A stretch of 64,000 nt of DNA from UBA6623 sp965217195 (GTDB taxonomy: Bacteria > Acidobacteriota > Terriglobia > Bryobacterales > UBA6623): assembly GCA_965217195.1 (NCBI GenBank), contig CBDCHL010000005.1:682001-746000 (forward strand), read 5' to 3'. The position numbers and the translations under genes were made by a program. Shown here piece by piece: positions 15,818 to 24,608 of this stretch; the stretch's first letter is position 1; the number at the start of each line of letters is the position of its first letter. The notes beneath the pieces were generated by a model. It saw only the letters and a program-made list of their open reading frames with translations, was not told the origin of the DNA and did not search any database.

Positions 15818-16867
15818 ATGAAGGAACAGGGTTTTGAAAGACGGACCGTCCTGAAGGGCGGGCTTTTGTCCGTAGCCGCGGCGCTGGGACTGCTGCCGGG
15901 CTGCACCGAAGCGGACTCTTCGCCGGGAGGCGCGGATACCGGCAATACGGACAAGGGAGGTTCAAGCAGCAGTCTGCCAACCGCCGTGCTTGGAAAGACG
16001 GGCGCGACGATCCCCATTTTGGGTCTTGGAACATCAAAGCTGGGGCTGTTCAAGGGGCCGGATTACGATTACGACCATATGGCCCGAACCTTCAGCTCGG
16101 CGATCGATCAGGGGATACGTTATCTGGACACGGCAGCCGGGTACCGTCGGGCTGAAGAGGCTTTGGGTGAAGCGATGCGCGGCCGTCGCGATCAAGTCTT
16201 TGTGGCCACCAAGCTCTCGACCGATACCCGAGAAGAAGCTCAGCCGTTGTTTGAGAGGTCGCTCGAGCGGCTCGGTACCGATTATGTCGACGTCCTTCAC
16301 ATGCACAGCGCGGGACAGCGCAATCTCGACATTGCTCTGTCCAAAGACGGGGTTTGGCCGTATATCATGGAGCAAAAGAAGGCCGGCCGAGCCCGCTTTT
16401 GCGGCATTACCGGACACAACAACCCGCCGAATTTCGTCAGGGTCTTAGAAAATGAAGAAATAGATGTCCTGATGTGTTTGATGAACTTTGTCGATCACCA
16501 TACCTATTCGTTTGACGAAGTCGTACTGCCCTTGGCCCGAAAACAGAACGTTGGCGTGATGGCGATGAAGGTCTACGGAGGCTTGGAGGCCGGGCCGAGC
16601 GGAGGTTTCCATTTTTACAATGACCCGGTCCGCCACCCCTCCCAAATGGAGGTGCAGTTCGATAAGAGTGCGCTACGCGACGCGCAGCGTTTCGCCAAGA
16701 GTCTCGCCGGCGTCAGCGGGATGGTGATCGGCGTCTTTGATACGGAGGAGATTCAAGAGAACGTCCGAATTGCAATCGAGACTGAGCCGCTGTCCGACGA
16801 GGAGCTGGCGGCGGTCCTGGCGCTCGGTGAAAAAGTCTCCCAGGGGTGGGCGGAGCGCTACGGCTGA
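15818..16867 (+). CDS. exported aldo/keto reductase (Tat/lipoprotein signal)
   Basis: The 349-residue protein starts at 15818 behind GGGAGGA with a twin-arginine signal (ERRTVLKGGLLSVAAALGLL) that ends in a lipobox (LLPGC). The aldo/keto reductase barrel follows: VLGKTGATIPILGLGTSKLG, the catalytic-Asp segment RYLDTAAGYRRAEEALGEAM with Asp and Tyr, VFVATKLS with the Lys, and DYVDVLHMHS with the His. Loop GVMAMKVYGG and the cofactor end GMVIGVFDTEEIQENV are also present. NADPH-dependent carbonyl reduction is the family reaction, but a Tat-exported form should carry its nucleotide from the cytoplasm. It follows the predicted selenoprotein at a 90-bp distance, separated by a hairpin. Confidence 0.8.
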   Translation: MKEQGFERRTVLKGGLLSVAAALGLLPGCTEADSSPGGADTGNTDKGGSSSSLPTAVLGKTGATIPILGLGTSKLGLFKGPDYDYDHMARTFSSAIDQGIRYLDTAAGYRRAEEALGEAMRGRRDQVFVATKLSTDTREEAQPLFERSLERLGTDYVDVLHMHSAGQRNLDIALSKDGVWPYIMEQKKAGRARFCGITGHNNPPNFVRVLENEEIDVLMCLMNFVDHHTYSFDEVVLPLARKQNVGVMAMKVYGGLEAGPSGGFHFYNDPVRHPSQMEVQFDKSALRDAQRFAKSLAGVSGMVIGVFDTEEIQENVRIAIETEPLSDEELAAVLALGEKVSQGWAERYG

Positions 16868-17156
16868 AGATAGAAGCCTCTAAAGGCAATGGGCGCCCGG
16901 CTACTGCCGGTTGACTGGAGCAGATTGATGTCTTACACGCACCGCCTGCCGGGTATCGCCGGGCGGCGTGCTCTTCATCAGTTGGTTCCTGTCGGGAAAA
17001 CAGGGGCAGATCGGGGACAAGACGCTTTGAGTAAATTGAAGGCCGGGGTTCCTGCAGTCCTTTCGATTCAGTACGTTGTCAGCGCAAATGTGACACGCCA
17101 ACCGTCCGAGATCAACTTACTCACACCTGCCGGCAATCCCCATTGTTCTAAGCCCC
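16868..17156. other. intergenic region between convergent genes
   Basis: No coding frame is convincing. A GC-rich imperfect inverted repeat around 16938-16975 (GCACCGCC...GGCGGCGTGC) lies between the two convergent genes and could terminate either transcript. Confidence 0.35.
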
Positions 17157-17933
17157 TCACCCGATCGTGAAGCCGCCGTCGACGACGATCGTTTGCCCGG
17201 TGACATAGCTCGACGCATCGGAGCATAGGAATAGCGCGGCGCCCTTTAGCTCACCGGTTCGACCGATACGACCTAACGGCACCCGGCTTTGATACTTCGA
17301 CTCAACGCGATCAAGTACCTTCTCGGTCATGCGTGATGGGAAAAAACCGGGTGCGATGGCGTTTACGCGAATTCCAAAGCGGCCCCAGTTCCCCGCCAGT
17401 TCGCGAGTCAGCCCCATGACCCCCGCCTTGCTCGCCGCATAGCCCGCAACGCTCACCCCCGGCGTGGTGCTTCCTTTTATTCCCGCAATCGAGGCAATCG
17501 TCACGATATTGCCGCTCTTGCGTTCGACCATGTGACGCCCGACGACCTGGGAGAAAAGCCAGACGCCGGTCATGTTGACGTCGAGCACGGCTTTCCATTT
17601 GTCGAGCGGCATCTCCGTCGCTTCGGCACCCCAGGTGATACCGGCGTTGTTAACCAGAATGTCGATCTGACCGAAGGCCTCCAGCGCTCCCGCCACGGCC
17701 TGCTCGACTTGTTCGGGAACCGCCGCGTCGCAGAGCGTGCCCTCGCAGCGATACCCCTTCTCCTTAAACTCCGCAATTGTTGGATCGAGCCATCGCTCGC
17801 GGCGCGCCAGTACGAAAATCGAAGCTCCGGCTTCGGCAAGTCCTTCCGCGATTTCAGCGCCTAATCCTCGCGACCCTCCAGTGATGAGAGCAGTCTTGCC
17901 GGTGAGATCGAACAGTGATTTAACGTCGGCCAT
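17157..17933 (-). CDS. short-chain dehydrogenase/reductase
   Basis: The 258-residue SDR is complete. It has the NAD(P) motif TGGSRGLGAEIA at 18-29, the structural NNAG motif (ILVNNAGITW) at about 93, catalytic Ser in IVTIASIAGIKGS and the Tyr-Lys pair in GYAASKAG near 162-166. GRFGIRVNAIAPGFF and the C-terminal SSYVTGQTIVVDGGF are usual for classical SDRs of the FabG/gluconate 5-dehydrogenase type. The substrate cannot be read from sequence. The arrangement is convergent with the aldo/keto reductase and there is no clear operon partner. Confidence 0.85.
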   Translation of the reverse strand: MADVKSLFDLTGKTALITGGSRGLGAEIAEGLAEAGASIFVLARRERWLDPTIAEFKEKGYRCEGTLCDAAVPEQVEQAVAGALEAFGQIDILVNNAGITWGAEATEMPLDKWKAVLDVNMTGVWLFSQVVGRHMVERKSGNIVTIASIAGIKGSTTPGVSVAGYAASKAGVMGLTRELAGNWGRFGIRVNAIAPGFFPSRMTEKVLDRVESKYQSRVPLGRIGRTGELKGAALFLCSDASSYVTGQTIVVDGGFTIG

Positions 17934-17979
17934 GGGGAGATAGTGTACACCGGGCGGCCGGACTTACGTGAGCGCGGCG

Positions 17980-19251
17980 TCACTCCGGCTTGCGCCGCAG
18001 CCAACCTCCGGGATTGAAGGTCATTATCATCGCCTCGCGAGAGGAATCGATTTCGAACAAGCGGCCGGCGGGCTCTTTGAGAAAGGCCCTGATCGCCGAC
18101 GCGGGTCCGGGCCCGCGTTCGGGATGCGTGGGGACGGCATCGTAGTGGGTGTCTTCGACGACGAGGTAGCTTCCCGGACTCACCATCGGACCGTAGAGGC
18201 GCAGCTCAGCGAGGACATGCTTTCGAGTGTGCGCGGAGTCGAGCGTCACCAGAACTTTCTTGCCTCGCACGCGTTCACGAATCCGGTTGACGATCGCGGG
18301 GTCGGTGGAGCTGCCGAGGAAGAATTCGACACGCTCTCTCCAAAGCGGCTCTTTGGCTGCTTCTTCGTTGACGTCTTGGATATCGACGGTAAGCACTTTG
18401 GCGTCTTCCAACCCCAGTCCGTCAAGGATATGCGCCCAATACAGTGCTGAGCCGCCCTGGAAGGTGCCGGTTTCGACTACGAAGTCCGGCCTCACGTCGT
18501 ACATCACTTGCTGCATCATCCAAAGATCAAGCGGGTTCTTGATGATCTTGTGACCGAGAAACCACATGGCGTCCCAGACGGGCAGATCGTGGAACAGGCG
18601 AAGCAGTTCCTTGTGCTTCTCAGGGGAAACGCGCAGATTCCGCTCGCGCAGGATTTCGTTGTACCGCCTTTGAGCCAAGCTTAATTCGCCCTCGACAAAG
18701 TCTTTTGTCGTATCGAACCCCTTCAGTGCGACGGCGATGGCAATGAGGCCCAGTTCGTGATCCGTAGGCCCGTTCGGCTGTTTGGCCTTGTCGAGCTCAA
18801 ATTCGACTTCGACCCGCTCGGACTTCAGCAGGCGCTGGGGTAATTCCTTGGTGAAGCGCCGCTTTCCATGATCGGCATAGGTTTCACGGCCGATTTCTTC
18901 CCCGTTCAAGCGGGCCGTCAGCGTCACGTCGCCTAGGTCTTTCATCAAGATTTCCGAGAGGGCGAATTCCAGTTCGACATACACGGGTGGCTTGACATCG
19001 GGCACGTCGAGTGAGAACGCGAACGATCGCGCGGACCAGCGCCAGGCGCCCTCTGACTCGTAAAGCCCCCGCAGCAGGCGGTCCTCGGGATAGTCTTTCC
19101 CCAGTTCGAGAGCGAAACGAACCTCGTGGCCGGCGGAAGCTTCGTTTGCCTGGGAGTCAACCGTGTCAGGAGCCGGAGGTTCCTCGGCCGCGCATCCGAG
19201 GAGAACGAGCAGCCCGCAAGCAAGGCACGCCGATATGACTGTTTTCCGCAT
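17980..19251 (-). CDS. lipoprotein with a CmcI-like (cephalosporin hydroxylase family) domain
   Basis: Residues 1-20 form a lipoprotein signal (MRKTVISACLACGLLVLLGC, with Cys20). A beta-rich domain of about 150 residues follows (SARSFAFSLDVPDVKPPVYV, TLTARLNGEEIGRETYADH). From about residue 215 there is a CmcI/RhlO-type Rossmann domain: PLDLWMMQQVMYDVRPDFVV, ETGTFQGGSALYWA with the SAM-binding loop, AKVLTVDI, VLVTLDSAHTRKHVLAEL and GSYLVVEDTHYD. Family proteins are SAM-dependent methyltransferases or parts of hydroxylase systems and are normally cytosolic, so a lipid-anchored version is odd. The frame is open to 19581 but that would cover a tRNA gene; 19251 is the start. Confidence 0.75.
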   Translation of the reverse strand: MRKTVISACLACGLLVLLGCAAEEPPAPDTVDSQANEASAGHEVRFALELGKDYPEDRLLRGLYESEGAWRWSARSFAFSLDVPDVKPPVYVELEFALSEILMKDLGDVTLTARLNGEEIGRETYADHGKRRFTKELPQRLLKSERVEVEFELDKAKQPNGPTDHELGLIAIAVALKGFDTTKDFVEGELSLAQRRYNEILRERNLRVSPEKHKELLRLFHDLPVWDAMWFLGHKIIKNPLDLWMMQQVMYDVRPDFVVETGTFQGGSALYWAHILDGLGLEDAKVLTVDIQDVNEEAAKEPLWRERVEFFLGSSTDPAIVNRIRERVRGKKVLVTLDSAHTRKHVLAELRLYGPMVSPGSYLVVEDTHYDAVPTHPERGPGPASAIRAFLKEPAGRLFEIDSSREAMIMTFNPGGWLRRKPE

Positions 19252-19370
19252 GACGTCTTTCAGAAAGGAGAGAACATTATCTGTTGCGCCGCGGACCAGG
19301 ATCAACCCGCGCGGCACTTCGGGGCTCTCTATCGGCGTGATGAATTCGGGAAAACAGCTTTGGGCCGGGA

Positions 19371-19445
19371 TGGTAGCGCTACCGGGATTCGAACCCGGAT
19401 TTGAGCCTTGAGAGGGCCCTGTCCTAACCCTTAGACGATAGCGCC
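19371..19445 (-). tRNA. tRNA-Glu(CTC)
   Basis: The minus strand folds into a full cloverleaf: acceptor GGCGCTA/TAGCGCT, D-arm GTCTAAGGGTTAGGAC, anticodon stem GGGCC/GGCTC with loop CTCTCAA (anticodon CTC), T-arm CCGGGTTCGAATCCCGG, and an encoded CCA. It lies upstream of the CmcI-like gene on the same strand. Confidence 0.95.
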
Positions 19446-19499
19446 AAACTACCCCTGATTGTAAGGAAGGGCCGGGAGAGGGGTCAAGGACCACGAGGG

Positions 19500-20600
19500 C
19501 TACGCCTGCTTCAAGAAGTCGGCGACCTTGAGGAGGGCGTCGGGTTCCCCAAACGACCCGCCCTTTGTCACAACCGGCCATGGATAATCCCGCCTACCGG
19601 AAGGGCGACCCCACGGGATTCCCGGCAGGACTTCTCCGCCGAGTTCGAGGGACGTGACGCCGGCATCCCGAAAAAGAAGTGCCGCTGTATCTCCGCCGCT
19701 CACGCAGACTCCGCCCCACGCGTACGCAAGAATCTCCGGCTGGATGTGGAAATCCTCCCGGTAGGGATGTCGGTGAAAGGGAACATGCACGATGAGGTGC
19801 TTTCCGAGCGCCGGCCATTCCTCAAGCAGCTCGGGCGTACATTCATCGAGTTGGACTTGAGTCGCTGCGTCGGCCGAGAATTGTCTGACTTGGCCTTGCG
19901 TTGCCTGGTGCTGTGAGCCGATCACAAAAAGCGTGGGGCCGCGCGGCCCCGGCAGGCTCGCGGTCGCCGACCTCTTTGCCGATTCCGGTCGCAGGTACCG
20001 AGCAACCGCCGAGGCGAACCCGCCGGATCCGGCCGGCAGCGGACGGTGTTCGTTCCCCCTAAAAGCTTCAGCGACGATTCGGGCAAGGTCGTCATCGGTT
20101 TCGGCATCGGGAACCAAGAATCCGTCGGCTTCGGACAGCAGCGCCGGCAGATGGACATCGCCGGCGGCCCTCGCCCCATCGACATACAGCCTGCCTCCGC
20201 GGAAGGTCCGCCCCATCTCGGGAAAGCTCGGCGCAACGATGGCTTTATCAAAGCCCTCGGCCTTCATCACGGCTTCGAGTTCGGTTCGAAGATTACCCCG
20301 CAGCGTGGAATCGATTTTCTTGAACAAGACCGGGATGTTCCGAGCCTTGAAACGGGCGCAGGAGGCCTGAACCTTGAGACGAGCCAAGTCGGGCTCATCA
20401 CCCCGGCTGCCTGTCGAAACAGCGATGACGTCGGCCGAGGCATCGAGTTCGCCATCCGGAGCGACGATTACGGTTGTCCTGAACCCCTCGTTCGCGAACT
20501 TGACTGCTGCGTCGCAGGCGCCGGTTAAATCGTCCGCGATGATTCCCCATGGCGGCGAAAGGAGCGCCTTCCCGGAGTCGGTTGGAGCGTGGTCGGCCAT
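19500..20600 (-). CDS. four-carbon acid sugar kinase family protein
   Basis: The 366-residue protein has the typical N-terminal motif IIADDLTGACDAAVKFA (19-35) and KKIDSTLRGNLRTELEAV near 113 of the former DUF1537 family. The C-terminal nucleotide-binding part includes AYAWGGVCVSGGDTAALLFRDAG and EVLPGIPWG. Characterised members phosphorylate D-threonate, L-threonate or D-erythronate. The gene lies 57 bases behind a pdxA-like dehydrogenase on the same strand, the established pairing in which the kinase makes a 4-phospho-acid that the PdxA2-type enzyme oxidises and decarboxylates toward dihydroxyacetone phosphate. The exact acid sugar cannot be read from sequence. It is a little shorter than the usual 400-430 residues. 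Confidence 0.8.
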   Translation of the reverse strand: MADHAPTDSGKALLSPPWGIIADDLTGACDAAVKFANEGFRTTVIVAPDGELDASADVIAVSTGSRGDEPDLARLKVQASCARFKARNIPVLFKKIDSTLRGNLRTELEAVMKAEGFDKAIVAPSFPEMGRTFRGGRLYVDGARAAGDVHLPALLSEADGFLVPDAETDDDLARIVAEAFRGNEHRPLPAGSGGFASAVARYLRPESAKRSATASLPGPRGPTLFVIGSQHQATQGQVRQFSADAATQVQLDECTPELLEEWPALGKHLIVHVPFHRHPYREDFHIQPEILAYAWGGVCVSGGDTAALLFRDAGVTSLELGGEVLPGIPWGRPSGRRDYPWPVVTKGGSFGEPDALLKVADFLKQA

Positions 20601-20657
20601 GGATCGCTTTACGACGAAATTCGCGGGGACCCCGGCAGGCCCCTGCTCGTGGGCGTA

Positions 20658-21650
20658 TCAACTGTCAGTTGCGTCGCGGGCCGGATTGTGCGACGCCATC
20701 GTCACGGCCAGCCGGAGCGCCGCCTTCATATTTTGCGGGTTGGCCAGGTTGCGCCCCGCAATGTCAAAGGCGGTTCCGTGGTCGACCGAAGTGCGGATGA
20801 TCGGCAACCCCAGTGAGACGTTTACCGTGTTCTCGAAATCGAGCAGCTTCATTGGAATATGCCCTTGATCGTGATACATCGCGACGACTAGATCGTAGTC
20901 TCCGTTGACCGCCTTGTGGAAAATCGTGTCGGCCGCTACCGGGCCGTCACAGAGGATTCCCTTCTCTCGCACAGCCTCAACGGCCGGGCCTATAACGCTT
21001 GCGTCTTCATCGCCGAACAGGCCGTTTTCGCCCGCGTGGGGATTCAGCCCGCAGACCGCCACCCGCGGATTCCCGAAGCCCATCGATCGTACCGCGGCAT
21101 GTCCCAGCTCGATGGTCCGCTGGATTCTCTCGGGTTCCAAGTCACAAGCGCGGCGCAAAGAAACGTGGGTCGAGACGTGGACTACGCGCAAGCGATCACT
21201 GGTCAGGAGCATTCTCGACTCGCTCACTCCGCAGAGCTCCGCGATGAATTCTGTGTGACCTGAGAAGGCCTTGCCCGTGCTCGAAACAGCTTCTTTGTTG
21301 AGTGGAGCCGTTACCATGGCAGCGGCCGATCCCCGCTGACAGAGCCGTGTGGCGGCCTCAACATAGTCAACAGCCGCCTGGCCGCACACGGCGCTGACCT
21401 TGCCTAAGGGTTGCTCGAATACGTGGGGGTCGCCCGTCTCGAGAATTTCCACGTCCGAGACGGCCGACATGGTAACTCCGGTTTCAGCCTGCGCTCTCGA
21501 CAGGACTTCGCCGTTGCCAACCAGCGTCCATCTTGCTAAGCGGGCAACTTCCGGGTCGGTCAAGGCCTTTACGACGACCTCAGGACCAATCCCCGCCGGA
21601 TCGCCCATAGTGATGGCGATCGTCGGTTTTGGCGATCGATCATCGGACAT
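20658..21650 (-). CDS. pdxA2: PdxA-family 4-phospho-acid dehydrogenase
   Basis: The 330-residue protein starts at 21650 (MSDDRSPKPTIAITMGDPAG then IGPEV), the standard PdxA opening. Other family parts are VDYVEAATRLC, VTAPLNKEAVSSTGKAFSGHTEFIAEL with metal and substrate contacts, VHVSTHVSLRRAC, VCGLNPHAGENGLFG with the conserved His and Asn, and YHDQGHIPMKLLDFE with a further metal His. Biosynthetic PdxA acts on 4-phosphohydroxy-threonine in vitamin B6 synthesis, but its place next to a four-carbon acid sugar kinase points to catabolic PdxA2, oxidising 4-phospho-D-threonate or -erythronate. An earlier in-frame start at 21707 would add 19 unconserved residues. Confidence 0.85.
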   Translation of the reverse strand: MSDDRSPKPTIAITMGDPAGIGPEVVVKALTDPEVARLARWTLVGNGEVLSRAQAETGVTMSAVSDVEILETGDPHVFEQPLGKVSAVCGQAAVDYVEAATRLCQRGSAAAMVTAPLNKEAVSSTGKAFSGHTEFIAELCGVSESRMLLTSDRLRVVHVSTHVSLRRACDLEPERIQRTIELGHAAVRSMGFGNPRVAVCGLNPHAGENGLFGDEDASVIGPAVEAVREKGILCDGPVAADTIFHKAVNGDYDLVVAMYHDQGHIPMKLLDFENTVNVSLGLPIIRTSVDHGTAFDIAGRNLANPQNMKAALRLAVTMASHNPARDATDS

Positions 21651-22026
21651 CGATTTGATAATGAGTGAAGCGAATCGTGGTCGCCTGAAAAGAGGACCGG
21701 CTACCACTTCGCCCGAGGAAATTCGTTGCCGGCCGACCGGCCGAATCCACCCTATCGTATCAGACCGCCCGATTCGGTCCGGCGCGATCGGAGCAAACTC
21801 GAAGATCGCACCCTACGGCCCAGCGTGACCCGCCGCCGCCGGCGTCCCAAACAAACAAGAGCGGGCGGAAGGGGCTACCTCCGCCACAGGCCATCTGTCC
21901 TCGTCTCTTTCGATCACAGAGCTGTATTTCTTGCGGCATGCTCGACCTGGATCGCGGCGCTAACGTCCACACGGAGTCTATAGCCCACGCCGGCGCCTTT
22001 CCAAAAAGTCGTTTCCCAAGGGCTCA
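21651..22026. other. intergenic region without visible features
   Basis: This should hold the promoter of the pdxA2-kinase pair, but I cannot pick a convincing site. No repeat or RNA structure stands out. Confidence 0.3.
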
Positions 22027-22719
22027 TCAGAGCTCCGCCAGATCCACCAGATCGAGCTTCCCCGTATAAATCGCCATGCCCAGCGCGGCATGGATGTTCA
22101 GCCGCCCAAGCTCCCGAATCTCCTCGATCGTCGTGATGCCGCCGGCGGCGGTGATCTCGTGGGACGTAGCATCGCGCAGCCGGCGAAACCAGTCAAGATC
22201 CGTCCCTTCGAGCATGCCTTCCTTGTCCACGTAAGTGCACATGAACCCGGCGCAGTAAGGCTCGATCTCGCGAATGACTTGTTCCGCCGTAAGATCCGTG
22301 GCTTCCCGCCAACCCCTGACGACGATCTTGCCTCCTTTCGAGTCGAGCGCCGGGAGAATCCGCTCCGGCCCGACGGCCGCCGCCAGCTCGGCAAGGAATT
22401 CGTGATTCACGCCCGAGGACGAAAAGGCCGCCGTGCCGATGATGACCTTCGCGGCCCCGGCGTCCACCAACGCTTGCGCCCGCTCGACCGAGCGCACACC
22501 TCCACCAATCCGCGTCACCACTCGCGCGGCCAAGTCGCGCACGACCGCGTCGTTCGAGCCCTTGCCCATCGCCTGGTCGAGATCGATGACCTGAATCTCG
22601 GGGAAGGCGGCGAACTTTTCGAGCATCACCAACGGGGCTTCCCCCTCAAGAGCCCGCTCGCGACCTTGAATGAGTTGAACGACTTTACCGCCCATCAAAT
22701 CAATACAGGGAATGACCAT
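22027..22719 (-). CDS. hisA: HisA, phosphoribosylformimino-AICAR ribotide isomerase
   Basis: The 230-residue beta/alpha barrel has the HisA opening MVIPCIDLMGGKVVQLIQG, with the catalytic Asp in the first strand, the internal repeat IQVIDLDQAMGKGSNDAVV, VTRIGGGVRSVERAQALVDAGAAKVIIGT and the second half FMCTYVDKEGMLEGTDLDW with the second catalytic Asp. EITAAGGITTIEEIRELGRL and ALGMAIYTGKLDL close the barrel with the phosphate loops. The first strand's ID-x-x-x-G-K-V-V favours HisA over HisF. It catalyses the Amadori-type isomerisation in histidine synthesis. No other his gene is in the window, so the pathway is scattered in this genome. Confidence 0.85.
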   Translation of the reverse strand: MVIPCIDLMGGKVVQLIQGRERALEGEAPLVMLEKFAAFPEIQVIDLDQAMGKGSNDAVVRDLAARVVTRIGGGVRSVERAQALVDAGAAKVIIGTAAFSSSGVNHEFLAELAAAVGPERILPALDSKGGKIVVRGWREATDLTAEQVIREIEPYCAGFMCTYVDKEGMLEGTDLDWFRRLRDATSHEITAAGGITTIEEIRELGRLNIHAALGMAIYTGKLDLVDLAEL

Positions 22720-22781
22720 GAAGACTTGATTCTAGCGAGGTCTCATGGGGCGTCTTGGGACTCGGCGATTCAGGGGTGTCG

Positions 22782-23017
22782 GACACAAACGTCGAACGTC
22801 CCTGCCGCAATGCGAGCAGCAGAAGGAGAGGCGTGGACGGAAGTCCACGCTCAGCCCGGTTTACCGCGGTTCACCGGGCTTGGCTTCGAATAGGCCGGCC
22901 CTTGCAGGGCTGGTTTAAAGGGCTGGTTGTCAACTACGAGGGCGCTTCAACGGCCTTTTCCCGTAAGGCATTAGCCATGGCCGGGCCAGGCCCCCCCGAT
23001 TCTCCCATGTTTGTGTC
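22782..23017 (+). repeat. structured dispersed repeat, copy A
   Basis: The ends pair over 11 bp (22782-22792 with 23007-23017, GACACAAAC against GTTTGTGTC plus two pairs). Inside lies a perfect hairpin GCGTGGAC-GGAA-GTCCACGC (22831-22850) with a GNRA-type loop, then GCCCGGT/ACCGGGC (22853-22878), and a conserved 3' block ending in GGCATTAGCCATGGCC. A diverged copy in the same orientation is at 27384-27606. The element ends 113 bases before the DUF3500 gene. It is non-coding. Confidence 0.75.
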
Positions 23018-23130
23018 GCCCACCCGGCGATTCAGCCTCGGGGAATTCTGCGGCGCGACGTGGGCTTTTGCTCTTGACTCCCAAGCACGATCGTGCGATA
23101 AAGCAACCAGCACAATGAAGGGAGAACAGC

Positions 23131-24090
23131 ATGTCTATGCCTGAAAACGGCGGCCTTAGCCGCAGGGAGTTCCTCAAGACGACCGCCGCCGGCGTAGCGG
23201 TCGCAGCGCCGGCCGCGGCCGGCGAGTCACGTCGTCCGTCGGAAACTCTCGTCACGGAGTTGGATGAAACCCTTACACCGCAGCAGAGGCGCGCCATCGT
23301 CTTCCCCTTCGACCACCCGCTGCGGTCAAAGATCGACAACAATTGGCACATCACGCAGCCGACTATCGGGGACTTTTTCAACCCATCACAGAGGGCCCTG
23401 ATCGCCGATATCTTTCGTGGCTTACACAACCCCGAATTCGTTGATCAGGTAATGACGCACCTCCAAGAGGACGCGGGGGGATTGGGCAACTACTCGATCG
23501 CTCTGTTCGGCAAACCCGGCTCGGGGAAATTCGAATTCGTACTCACGGGCCGCCACTGTACCGTTCGTTGCGACGGCGATTCGGTCGAGGGCGCGGCTTT
23601 CGGCGGGCCGATGCTTTACGGACACGCCTCCGGACGCTTCGTCGAAAAGCCCGACCACCCGGGCAACGTTTACTGGTATCAGGCCAAGCGAGCCAACGAG
23701 GTCTTCCAAGCCCTCGACGGTCGGCAGCGAGAGCTTGCCCTCCTGGGCGACCCACCCGCCGAACGTGCCTCGGCGACCGTGTCCCTCAAGAAGAAGGGCG
23801 AAGCGCTCGCCGGTCTCCCTTTGGCCGAGGCGTCCCAAGACCAAAGACAGCTTGTCGAAAAGGTGCTCGAGGACCTGCTCCACCCCTATCGAAAAGCGGA
23901 TCGCGATGAGGCGCTACGTTACATCAGGGCCGCCGGCGGCATTGAAGCCCTGCATATGTCGTTTTACAAGAACACCGACCTCGGCAACGACGGCATTTGG
24001 GATGTCTGGGCGCTCGAAAGCCCCTCGATGCTGTGGTACTTCCGGGGGCATCCTCATGTCCATTGCTGGGTCAACATCCGCAGCGCATGA
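23131..24090 (+). CDS. DUF3500-type protein with Tat signal
   Basis: The 319-residue protein has a twin-arginine signal (LSRREFLKTTAAGVAVAAPAAA). The mature part carries FGKPGSGKFEFVLTGRHCTV near 126, RCDGDSVEGAAFGGPMLYGH, VYWYQAKRANEVFQALDG and a C-terminal FYKNTDLGNDGIWDVWALES with MLWYFRGHPHVHCWVNI. These fit the DUF3500 family, exported proteins of unknown function that are common in Acidobacteriota and Planctomycetes. GGGAG precedes the start. The structured repeat copy A lies in the presumed leader, so this gene may be transcribed through it. Confidence 0.75.
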   Translation: MSMPENGGLSRREFLKTTAAGVAVAAPAAAGESRRPSETLVTELDETLTPQQRRAIVFPFDHPLRSKIDNNWHITQPTIGDFFNPSQRALIADIFRGLHNPEFVDQVMTHLQEDAGGLGNYSIALFGKPGSGKFEFVLTGRHCTVRCDGDSVEGAAFGGPMLYGHASGRFVEKPDHPGNVYWYQAKRANEVFQALDGRQRELALLGDPPAERASATVSLKKKGEALAGLPLAEASQDQRQLVEKVLEDLLHPYRKADRDEALRYIRAAGGIEALHMSFYKNTDLGNDGIWDVWALESPSMLWYFRGHPHVHCWVNIRSA

Positions 24091-24180
24091 GCCGCGACGG
24101 CGGTAAACCGAGCTGCGACTGTGAAGGGCTGCGAAAAAAACGTGGGCCATTCTAATCTTGCGCCGGCATGCACAGCATAG
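24091..24180. other. intergenic lead-in to the long inverted repeat
   Basis: No feature beyond the adjacent inverted repeat is seen. Confidence 0.3.
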
Positions 24181-24333
24181 ATACAGAGCCCAGAGCGAAA
24201 GCGACGGGCCAAGGGCAGGCAACCGCAACGCGTTTCAGCACCGCGTCTCCTCGAACTGTTTCGCATTTCACAGTCTTCCGCCTACTCGAACCGATGTGCC
24301 CTCGGCCCGTCGCTTTCGCTCTGGGCTCTGTAT
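24181..24333. repeat. 30-bp perfect inverted repeat with 93-bp spacer
   Basis: 24181-24210 and 24304-24333 are exact reverse complements (arms begin ATACAGAGCCCAGAGCGAAA). The spacer has no coding frame. From 24334 to 24608 there is nothing I can support. This may be a pair of dispersed intergenic repeats or the ends of a tiny non-autonomous element. Confidence 0.8.
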
Positions 24334-24608
24334 CTGCGTTCTGAATTATTCGCACGGACGGGCCGGAGCCTACCCTTTTTGTAGCCCTTGAAGGAGCGGT
24401 ATCCGATGAAGTTCGCCGTCGACCGCCGACGGTGGCGGAAGCGAAATGTTCTGAACTACGCGCCGCGAAATGTCCGCGAGGAGACCGCCGGCAACAAAGA
24501 CGACCCAAAAGGCTGATCGGAGTACCAGCACAACCTAAGACCGAAAGGCTCCATCGGCTGATCCAGCGGGGCAATCCCGGGCTCGCGCCCGACGCGACTC
24601 GCGCCATC

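Noticed and set aside
22755..23144. 129-codon open frame across structured repeat A
   Set aside because: The matching region in copy B is frame-disrupted and differences do not favour silent positions; conservation follows base pairing, not codons.
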